Assembly (NCBI RefSeq): GCF_019097855.1
Contig: NZ_JAHRGL010000057.1
Coordinates: 62,001 to 126,000, forward strand
DNA from: Geopseudomonas aromaticivorans
GTDB taxonomy: Bacteria; Pseudomonadota; Gammaproteobacteria; Pseudomonadales; Pseudomonadaceae
Length of the DNA stretch: 64,000 nt
Direction: 5' to 3'
Shown here: in pieces, positions 55,036 to 64,000 of the stretch
Layout: every line of letters starts with the position of its first letter
Position numbering within the stretch: the stretch's first letter is position 1
The notes under the pieces: model-generated
The model's input: only the letters and a program-made list of their open reading frames with translations
Databases searched by the model: none
What the model was told of the DNA's origin: nothing
Program-made: the position numbers and the translations under genes

Positions 55036-55085
55036 CCGCGCCGCAGCGCTATGCTGGGGCGTCCGTTTCCGCCGCGAGCCCCAGC

Positions 55086-55439
55086 ATGCCCCCTTCATCG
55101 TCCTCAACCAGCCGTGCGGCGGACGATCGCCGCAGCGCCCTGTATGCCGTACTGGCCCAGGTGCCCAGCGGCAAGGTCGTCAGCTACGGCCAGCTCGGCG
55201 AGCTGGCCGGCCTCGCTCGCGCGGCGCGCTGGGTCGGCCGCTGCCTGAGCCAGCTGCCGGACGATACCGCCCTGCCCTGGCATCGCGTGCTTGCCGCTGG
55301 CGGCCGCCTGAGCCTGCCCGTCGACTCGGCTGCCGGCGCCGAGCAGCGCCGCCGCCTCGCCGCCGAGGGCGTGGCGCTGACGGGCAACCGGGTGGACATC
55401 CGTCGTCACGGCTGGCATCCCGGGCATCAGAGCAGTTAG
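55086..55439 (+). CDS. Alkyltransferase-like protein (ATL, MGMT-related)
   Basis: The 117-residue protein matches the DNA-binding domain of O6-alkylguanine-DNA alkyltransferases: VPSGKVVSYGQLGELAGL, ARWVGRCLSQLP and the active-site segment LPWHRVLAAGG. The reactive Cys of PCHRV is replaced by Trp (PWHRV), the mark of ATL proteins, which bind O6-alkylguanine and pass it to nucleotide excision repair without repairing it directly. The stop is 1 base before a GTG that could start ampG, but the ATG at 55474 is the better choice. Confidence 0.9.
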   Translation: MPPSSSSTSRAADDRRSALYAVLAQVPSGKVVSYGQLGELAGLARAARWVGRCLSQLPDDTALPWHRVLAAGGRLSLPVDSAAGAEQRRRLAAEGVALTGNRVDIRRHGWHPGHQSS

Positions 55440-55473
55440 AGTGCATACTTTGTCACGGATCCTGCCGCACTCC

Positions 55474-57018
55474 ATGCCCCGTCGAACCTGGCGCGAAGCG
55501 TTCGCCACCTATGCCAGCCCCTCAGCCCTCGCCCTCCTGCTGCTCGGCTTTGCCGCCGGCCTGCCGATGGTGCTGGTGTTCTCCACCCTGTCGGTGTGGC
55601 TGCGCGAAGCCGGCGTGGCGCGCGAGACCATTGGTTACGCCAGCCTGATCGGCCTGGCCTACGCCTTCAAGTGGGTGTGGTCGCCGCTACTCGACCAGTG
55701 GCGACTGCCGCTGCTCGGCCGCCTCGGCCGACGCCGCTCCTGGCTGGTTCTGGCGCAGTTGCTGGTGGCCGCAGGTCTGGCCGGCATGGCGCTGTTCGAC
55801 CCGCAGACCCACCTCGCCTGGCTGATCGCCGTGGCGGTGTTGGTGGCCTTCGCCTCGGCCACCCAGGACATCGCCCTCGACGCCTACCGCCTGGAGATCG
55901 CCGAGGACACCCAGCAGGCTGCCCTGGCCGCCTGCTATACCACCGGCTACCGGGTGGCCATGCTGCTGGCCACCGCCGGCGCGCTGTTCGTCGCCGAGGG
56001 CTTCGGCTCGACCGGCAGTGACTACCTGTATCCGGCCTGGGCCAGCACCTACCTGCTGTTCGCCCTGCTGATGCTGCCCGGCCTACTGACCACCCTGTGG
56101 ATGGGTGAACCGCCGGTACCGCAACCGATCCAGCAGGCTGCCTCCCGCTACGGCCTGACTCACCAGCTGATTTCGGTCCTGGTGCTGATCGTCCTGCTGG
56201 TGTCGGTGCCGGCGATGTTCACCCAGCTCTACTACAGCGACGTGCAGGGCATGCTGGCCAGCCGCACGACCCTGCTCGATCTGTTCCGCGACGACCGCGC
56301 CTTCCTGCGCTTCACCCTCTACGTCATCCTCACCCTGCTGTGCCTGTCGTCCTTCGGCCGCCGCGGCCTGGCACCGGTGCTGACGCCGATCAGCGACTTC
56401 ATCCAGCGCTATCGCTGGCAGGCCCTGGTGCTGCTCGGCCTGATCGCCACCTACCGCATGTCGGACACAGTGATGGGCGTGATGGCCAACGTGTTCTACG
56501 TCGACCTCGGCTTCAGCAAGGACCAGATCGCCAGCGTCAGCAAGCTGTTCGGCCTGGTCATGACCCTGCTCGGCGCCGGCGTGGGCGGCCTGCTGATCGT
56601 GCGCTTCGGCATCCTGCCGATCCTGTTCCTCGGTGGCCTGGCCTCGGCGGCGACCAATCTGCTGTTCGCCATGCTCTCCGGCATGGGGCCGAACCTCGAG
56701 ATGCTGGTGATCACCATCTCGGCGGACAACTTCAGCGGTGGCCTGGCCACCGCCGCCTTCGTCGCCTATCTGTCGAGCCTGACCAACCTGCAGTTCTCCG
56801 CCACCCAGTACGCCCTGCTCAGCTCGATCATGCTGCTGCTGCCGCGCCTGATGGGCGGCTACTCAGGGGTGATGGTGGAGAGCCTCGGCTATGCCGACTT
56901 TTTCCTGGTCACCGCGCTGATCGGCATTCCGACCCTGCTGCTGATCGGCCTGCAGTGGGGCCGCGAGCGCCAACAGCCCAACGGCAGCGAGCTGAGCAAA
57001 CCGCCGCAGTCGTCCTGA
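55474..57018 (+). CDS. ampG: AmpG muropeptide permease
   Basis: AmpG imports anhydro-muropeptides for peptidoglycan recycling and is needed for AmpC beta-lactamase induction. The 514-residue major facilitator protein has about fourteen hydrophobic segments, GFAAGLPMVLVFSTLSVWLR, AGVARETIGYASLIGLAYAF, FKWVWSPLLDQWRLPLLGRL and SATQDIALDAYRLE. The ATG at 55474 (MPRRTWREAF) is preferred to a GTG at 55441. Synteny with yajQ supports the name. Confidence 0.95.
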   Translation: MPRRTWREAFATYASPSALALLLLGFAAGLPMVLVFSTLSVWLREAGVARETIGYASLIGLAYAFKWVWSPLLDQWRLPLLGRLGRRRSWLVLAQLLVAAGLAGMALFDPQTHLAWLIAVAVLVAFASATQDIALDAYRLEIAEDTQQAALAACYTTGYRVAMLLATAGALFVAEGFGSTGSDYLYPAWASTYLLFALLMLPGLLTTLWMGEPPVPQPIQQAASRYGLTHQLISVLVLIVLLVSVPAMFTQLYYSDVQGMLASRTTLLDLFRDDRAFLRFTLYVILTLLCLSSFGRRGLAPVLTPISDFIQRYRWQALVLLGLIATYRMSDTVMGVMANVFYVDLGFSKDQIASVSKLFGLVMTLLGAGVGGLLIVRFGILPILFLGGLASAATNLLFAMLSGMGPNLEMLVITISADNFSGGLATAAFVAYLSSLTNLQFSATQYALLSSIMLLLPRLMGGYSGVMVESLGYADFFLVTALIGIPTLLLIGLQWGRERQQPNGSELSKPPQSS

Positions 57019-57039
57019 CTGAGCAGACTGCAGAACGGC

Positions 57040-57067
57040 AAAGGCCAGCCTCGAGGGGCTGGCCTTT
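57040..57067. terminator. Terminator between ampG and yajQ
   Basis: AAAGGCCAGCC (57040-57050) pairs with GGCTGGCCTTT (57057-57067) around a 6-base loop, between convergent genes. Confidence 0.88.
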
Positions 57068-57105
57068 GTCTATTCGAGTGAGCGGCCCGCGGGCGCGGAG
57101 GACGA

Positions 57106-57585
57106 TCAGTCGCGGAAGTTGTTGTACTGCAGCGGCATGCCCAGATCCTGGGTACGCAGCAGGGCAATGGCTTCCTGCAGGTCGTCACGCTTCTTGCCGG
57201 TGACGCGGACCTGCTCGCCCTGGATCGCGGCCTGGACCTTGAGCTTGTTATCCTTGATCAGGGCGACGATCTTCTTCGCCAACTCCTTGTCGATGCCTTC
57301 GCGCAGCGTCACCTCCTGCTTGACCACCTTGCCGGACGCATAGGGGTCCTTGTACTCCAGGCACTGGACATCGATCTTGCGTTTGACCAGTGACAGCTTG
57401 AGGATCTCGATCATCTGCTCGAGCATGAAGTCGGCCTCGGCCGTCAGGGTGACGGTCTTCTCCTTGAACTCGAAACTGCCCTTGCCGCGCAGGTCATAGC
57501 GGCGATCCAGTTCCTTGATGGCGTTGTCGACAGCGTTGGTCAGTTCGTGTTTGTCCAGTTCGGACACCACGTCGAACGAGGGCAT
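57106..57585 (-). CDS. yajQ: YajQ family nucleotide-binding protein
   Basis: The 159-residue protein starts [20 protein letters not shown] and has [21 protein letters not shown]-type strands and the end [13 protein letters not shown]. YajQ proteins contain two ferredoxin-like domains and bind nucleotides; some bind c-di-GMP and affect virulence. ATG at 57585. It is the neighbour of ampG and of the GGDEF-like response regulator. Confidence 0.95.
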   Translation of the reverse strand: MPSFDVVSELDKHELTNAVDNAIKELDRRYDLRGKGSFEFKEKTVTLTAEADFMLEQMIEILKLSLVKRKIDVQCLEYKDPYASGKVVKQEVTLREGIDKELAKKIVALIKDNKLKVQAAIQGEQVRVTGKKRDDLQEAIALLRTQDLGMPLQYNNFRD

Positions 57586-57720
57586 GGGGACTCTCCAGAT
57601 GGACGGCGCGACCCGGTTCACGGATGCATCGCGCCTGGCTTGCGGTAAAAATGAGCCCTCATTATAACTGAGCGCCTCAATGGTGCCGCCCCCGCCACCT
57701 CCTTCCCCTTCGCCGAGCCC

Positions 57721-59603
<1,883 letters not shown>

Positions 59604-59645
59604 CCAGCCGCTACCCTGCCGCTTCCCGCGCCACAGGAGCTGCAC

Positions 59646-60233
59646 ATGGGTTACCGCCTGTCGAAGATCTATACCCGCACCGGCGATGCCGGCGAAACCG
59701 GCCTGGCCGATGGCCGCCGGGTCACCAAGGACCACCCGCGCATCGAGGCGATGGGCGAGGTCGATACGCTGAACAGCCAGCTCGGCCTGCTGCTCGCCGA
59801 ACTGGCCGAACAGGAGGCCCAGTGGCCCGGCCTGACGGCTGTCATCGAAGTCCTGGCGCCTTGCCAGCACCGCCTGTTCGATCTCGGCGGCGAACTGGCG
59901 ATGCCCGTCTACCAGGCCCTGCAGCAGCCGGAAGTCGCGCGTCTGGAGCAGGCCATCGATGCCTGGAACGAGGAAGTCGGCCCGCTGAAGAACTTCATCC
60001 TGCCCGGCGGCTCGCATCTGGTGGCCCAGGCGCACGTCTGCCGCAGCTTCGCCCGCAGCGCCGAGCGCCGCTGCCAGCACCTCAACGCGGTGGAGCCGCT
60101 GCGCGGCGAATGCCTGGCCTATCTCAACCGCCTGTCCGACCTGCTGTTCGTCGGCGCTCGGCTGATCGCCCGCCGCCAGCAGATCAACGAGGTGCTGTGG
60201 CAGGCGGCAGCGGAGCCGGGACAGCCCGCGTGA
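59646..60233 (+). CDS. Cob(I)alamin adenosyltransferase, PduO type
   Basis: The 195-residue protein has YTRTGDAGETGLADGRRV, IEAMGEVDTLNSQLGLLLAE, FILPGGSHLVAQAHVCRSFA and RSAERRCQHLNA, the signature of the PduO-type ATP:cob(I)alamin adenosyltransferase, which makes adenosylcobalamin. The Arg-rich helix bundle should bind ATP and cobalamin as a trimer. CAGGAG precedes the ATG. Its GTG-overlapping stop (GTGA) links it to the next small gene. Confidence 0.93.
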   Translation: MGYRLSKIYTRTGDAGETGLADGRRVTKDHPRIEAMGEVDTLNSQLGLLLAELAEQEAQWPGLTAVIEVLAPCQHRLFDLGGELAMPVYQALQQPEVARLEQAIDAWNEEVGPLKNFILPGGSHLVAQAHVCRSFARSAERRCQHLNAVEPLRGECLAYLNRLSDLLFVGARLIARRQQINEVLWQAAAEPGQPA

Positions 60234-60442
60234 AGCCCGAGGATCTGCTGCTCCTGGTCAGACGGGAGATGCCGTTCGGCAAGTACCAGGGGCGGCTGAT
60301 CAGCGACCTGCCCGGCCACTACCTGGCCTGGTTCGCCCGCAGCGGCTTTCCGCCGGGCGAGATCGGTCGGTTGCTGGCACTGATGCACGAGATCGACCAC
60401 AACGGCCTGCGCGCCCTGCTCGAGCCGCTGCGCCGGCGTTGA
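60230..60442 (+). CDS. DUF3820 small protein
   Basis: The 70-residue protein starts with GTG at 60230, overlapping the adenosyltransferase stop (GTGA). It has MPFGKYQGRLISDLPGHYL and LAWFARSGFPPGEIGRLLAL, the DUF3820 pattern, a family annotated as a putative quorum-sensing-regulated virulence factor. Function is unknown. The overlap suggests co-expression with the adenosyltransferase. Confidence 0.85.
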   Translation: MKPEDLLLLVRREMPFGKYQGRLISDLPGHYLAWFARSGFPPGEIGRLLALMHEIDHNGLRALLEPLRRR

Positions 60443-60461
60443 GCCGGCGCGGGCACGCGCT

Positions 60462-61403
60462 TCAGGCCGGCCAGAACGCTCGAATCCCGGCCACGCCCTG
60501 GGCGCCGACCTGCCAGGCCTGCGCCTGCTCGGCCGGCCCCACGCCGCCCAGCAGGTACACCGGCTGATTGAAGCCGCGGATCAGCTCGGCGGCCGCGTCC
60601 CAGCCCAGCGGCGCTGCCTCGGCATGGGTCTGGGTGGCCTGCAGCGGTGACAGGGTGACGAAGTCCACGCCCATCTGCGCCGCCAGCGCCAGCTCCTCGG
60701 CGCTGTGGCAGGAAGCCGCCAGCCAGCGCTCGGCCGGGAACGGTCGGCCGTTGGCCGCGTACTTGCGCAGTTGCGCGGCGGTCAGATGCCAGCCGGCGGC
60801 AGGAAAGTCGCCCAGCCACTCCAGCGGCCCCTTGAGCATCAGCTGCGCCTTGCCGGCGCACAGGCCCTGGATGTCCACCGCCAGGTCGCGGTATTCGGCG
60901 CTGTACATGTTCGGCGCACGCAGCTGCAGCAGACGGGCGCCATCGGCCAGCGCCTGGCGGATGCCGCGCAACAGCTCGGCAGGCTCGAGGTTGTCGGGGG
61001 TGATCAGGTACTGCGCCGGCAACCGCGCCGCGGCGACGATCGGCCGGTTGGCCTCAGGAAACTCGTAGTGCGGCAGCTCGCGCGGCGCCACCCAAGCCAG
61101 CGGCTGGCCTTCGGCGCCATGGGGCTCGCCACTGAAGGCGCTCACCTCGTGGACGTCAAGCAGCACGGCGAGGTCGGCATAGTCGTGGCGCACCTGAATC
61201 AGCGGCCGGGAGGCCGTCACGCGAATGCCCAACTCCTCATGCAGCTCACGCGCCAGCGCGCTTTCCACCGCCTCGCCGGCCTCGACCTTGCCGCCGGGAA
61301 ACTCCCACAGCCCGCCCTGGTGCTTGTGCTCGGGACGCCGGGCGATCAGCACCCGGCCATCGGCGCCGCGGATCACCGCCGCGGCTACGTGCAGTCGTTT
61401 CAT
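60462..61403 (-). CDS. Nudix hydrolase/thiamine-phosphate-synthase-like fusion
   Basis: The 313-residue protein has an N-terminal Nudix domain with the box GGKVEAGEAVESALARELHE followed by ELGI (about residues 34-57), as in MutT 8-oxo-dGTPases, and a C-terminal TIM-barrel domain like thiamine monophosphate synthase (GVDFVTLSPLQATQTHAEA, YLLGGVGPAEQAQAWQVGAQ). The second domain lacks some ThiE catalytic features and its activity is uncertain. The start at 61403 (MKRLHVAAAVI) is preferred to 61439. It lies downstream of argJ on the same strand. Confidence 0.9.
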   Translation of the reverse strand: MKRLHVAAAVIRGADGRVLIARRPEHKHQGGLWEFPGGKVEAGEAVESALARELHEELGIRVTASRPLIQVRHDYADLAVLLDVHEVSAFSGEPHGAEGQPLAWVAPRELPHYEFPEANRPIVAAARLPAQYLITPDNLEPAELLRGIRQALADGARLLQLRAPNMYSAEYRDLAVDIQGLCAGKAQLMLKGPLEWLGDFPAAGWHLTAAQLRKYAANGRPFPAERWLAASCHSAEELALAAQMGVDFVTLSPLQATQTHAEAAPLGWDAAAELIRGFNQPVYLLGGVGPAEQAQAWQVGAQGVAGIRAFWPA

Positions 61404-61472
61404 CGATTCGGACTCCACAGAGCGGCCCGCGGCAGGCAAGGCTCAGCCTGCCTGCCGCAGACCGTCATTACG

Positions 61473-62690
61473 TCAGGAACGGTACTCGGCGTTGATGCGC
61501 ACGTACTCGTGGGACAGGTCGGTGGTCCAGATGGTCTCGCTGAACGCACCACGGCCCAGCTCGATGCGAATACCGATCTCGGCCTGGGCCATGACTGCCG
61601 CGCCCTGCTCCTCGGTGTAGCTGGCGGCACGCCCGCCCTGGCTGGCGATGCACACGTCGCCGAGGAACACGTCGATCAGGCTGACGTCCAGCTGCGGCAC
61701 GCCGGCATAGCCGACTGCGGCGAGGATGCGCCCCCAGTTGGGGTCGGAGGCGAACAGCGCGGTCTTGATCAACGGCGAGTGGGCCACGGCGTAGGCCACG
61801 TCCAGGCACTCCTGGGCATTGCCGCCGCCGTTGACCTGCACGGTGACGAACTTGGTCGCACCCTCGCCGTCGCGGACGATGGCCTGGGCCACCTCCATGA
61901 ACACCTCGAACACCGCCTGCTTGAGCTTGGCGTACAGCTCGCCGGCCTTCTCGGTGATCTCCGGCAGGGCGGCCTGGCCGGTGGCGATCAGCATGCAGCA
62001 GTCGTTGGTCGAGGTGTCGCCGTCGATGGTGATGCGGTTGAACGACTTGTTGGCGGCGTCGCGAACCAGATCCTGCAGTACGTCGCGGGCAACCTTGGCG
62101 TCGGTGGCGATGTAGCCGAGCATGGTCGCCATGTTCGGGCGGATCATCCCGGCACCCTTGCTGATGCCAGTGACGGTGACGGTCACGCCGTCGTGCTGGA
62201 ACTGCCGGCTGGCACCCTTGGGCAGGGTGTCGGTGGTCATGATGCCCTCGGCAGCCAGCGCCCAGTTGTCGACCTTGAGGTCGGTCAGCGCGGCCTGCAG
62301 GGCGCCCTCGATCTTCTCCACCGGCAGCGGTTCGCCGATCACCCCGGTGGAGAACGGCAGCACGGCGCTCTCGGCCACGCCGGCCAGCTCGGCGAGCCTG
62401 GCACAGGCGCGGCGAGCGCGGACCAGACCGTCCGGGCCGGTACCGGCGTTGGCGTTGCCGGTGTTGGTCAGCAGATAGCGAACCTCGCCCGCCAGGCGCT
62501 CGCGGGTGATCAGCACCGGCGCGGCGCAGAAGGCGTTGGTGGTGGTCACGCCGGCGATGGTCGAACCCTCGGCGCAGCGCATCACCACCACGTCCTTGCG
62601 CCCGACACGCTTGATGCCGGCCGAAGCGATGCCAAGTTCGAAGCCGGGGACCGGATGCAGGGTGGGCAGGGGGCCAAGACCGACAGCCAT
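61473..62690 (-). CDS. argJ: Bifunctional ornithine acetyltransferase/N-acetylglutamate synthase
   Basis: ArgJ moves the acetyl group from N-acetylornithine to glutamate in the cyclic arginine pathway. The 405-residue protein has [34 protein letters not shown], the self-cleavage site at [20 protein letters not shown] (Thr of ATML becomes the nucleophile of the beta chain), [16 protein letters not shown] and the end [13 protein letters not shown]. The ATG at 62690 is preferred to 62780. Confidence 0.97.
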   Translation of the reverse strand: MAVGLGPLPTLHPVPGFELGIASAGIKRVGRKDVVVMRCAEGSTIAGVTTTNAFCAAPVLITRERLAGEVRYLLTNTGNANAGTGPDGLVRARRACARLAELAGVAESAVLPFSTGVIGEPLPVEKIEGALQAALTDLKVDNWALAAEGIMTTDTLPKGASRQFQHDGVTVTVTGISKGAGMIRPNMATMLGYIATDAKVARDVLQDLVRDAANKSFNRITIDGDTSTNDCCMLIATGQAALPEITEKAGELYAKLKQAVFEVFMEVAQAIVRDGEGATKFVTVQVNGGGNAQECLDVAYAVAHSPLIKTALFASDPNWGRILAAVGYAGVPQLDVSLIDVFLGDVCIASQGGRAASYTEEQGAAVMAQAEIGIRIELGRGAFSETIWTTDLSHEYVRINAEYRS

Positions 62691-62742
62691 GGGAAACTCC
62701 TTGAGGTGCGCAAGACGCGAAAATGATGGGGTCAATATGGAA

Positions 62743-62777
62743 AACGCCGCGAGCGGCTGGGCCGGTCGCGGCGCGTT
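62743..62777 (-). terminator. Probable terminator downstream of secA
   Basis: On the minus strand a GC-rich stem with a small bulge (62743-62752 with 62766-62777) is followed by TTTTCC. It lies in the 102-base gap between secA and argJ. Confidence 0.55.
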
Positions 62778-62792
62778 CAAGCTAGCCGACGA

Positions 62793-64000
<1,208 letters not shown>

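Noticed and set aside
61900-62100. Possible defence or mobile element content anywhere in the window, including near argJ
   Set aside because: I saw no integrase, transposase, toxin-antitoxin or CRISPR repeat; the region is argJ coding sequence.

Overview
The window is a contiguous piece of a high-GC Pseudomonas chromosome. mvaT, the colRS and olsBA pairs, bifA next to sodB, an icmP-type imelysin operon and the series ampG, yajQ, panE, argJ and secA are Pseudomonas genes. From memory, their order largely follows the P. aeruginosa PAO1 arc from purU-mvaT-sbcB to argJ-secA. I see no tRNA, rRNA, prophage, insertion sequence or CRISPR array. The window ends inside secA on the right and probably inside a gene on the left.

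Region 1 (1-10.3 kb) is the most accessory part. It holds an IclR regulator, small metabolic and stress proteins (YnfA, a histidine phosphatase, a periplasmic catalase-like peroxidase, two GNAT acetyltransferases, a TTC38-like TPR protein), a tandem pair of duplicated 151-residue exported proteins of unknown function, a ubiquitin-like/Mut7-C RNase fusion and a MuiA-like protein. Region 2 (10.3-15.6 kb) holds a HerA-like ATPase, a CBS protein, purU, the xenogeneic silencer mvaT and sbcB. Region 3 (15.6-22.6 kb) is a six-gene unit, mostly with overlapping genes, encoding RDD, SpoIIM-like, DUF4129, DUF4350, MoxR and DUF58 proteins, probably a MoxR-driven membrane chaperone system.

Region 4 (22.7-33.2 kb) is metabolic and lipid related: a universal stress protein, pykA, class I fumarase, a cardiolipin synthase, a stand-alone di-iron ODP protein, the ornithine-lipid genes olsB-olsA, an ACP phosphodiesterase, and an ArsR regulator with its xenobiotic reductase. 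Region 5 (33.2-44.7 kb) holds a coiled-coil membrane protein, sodB, the c-di-GMP phosphodiesterase bifA, a LemA plus GIDE/EF-hand pair, and an operon of two imelysins, a di-heme oxidoreductase and a DUF1513 protein behind a Fur-box-like palindrome.

Region 6 (44.7-51.3 kb) is an envelope-remodelling block. colRS, a methyltransferase, an InaA-type kinase and a 75-residue protein lie on the minus strand. Divergent to them are an LtaS-like transferase and a PAP2 phosphatase. Two copies of TTGAC-N4-TTTTCAC, resembling ColR boxes, sit in front of the two non-regulator gene groups. Region 7 (51.3-64 kb) is core: groES-groEL with a clear sigma-32 promoter, fxsA, an SDR, an alkyltransferase-like protein, ampG, yajQ, a response regulator with a degenerate GGDEF domain, panE, a cobalamin adenosyltransferase, a DUF3820 protein, a Nudix/ThiE-like fusion, argJ and the 3' part of secA.
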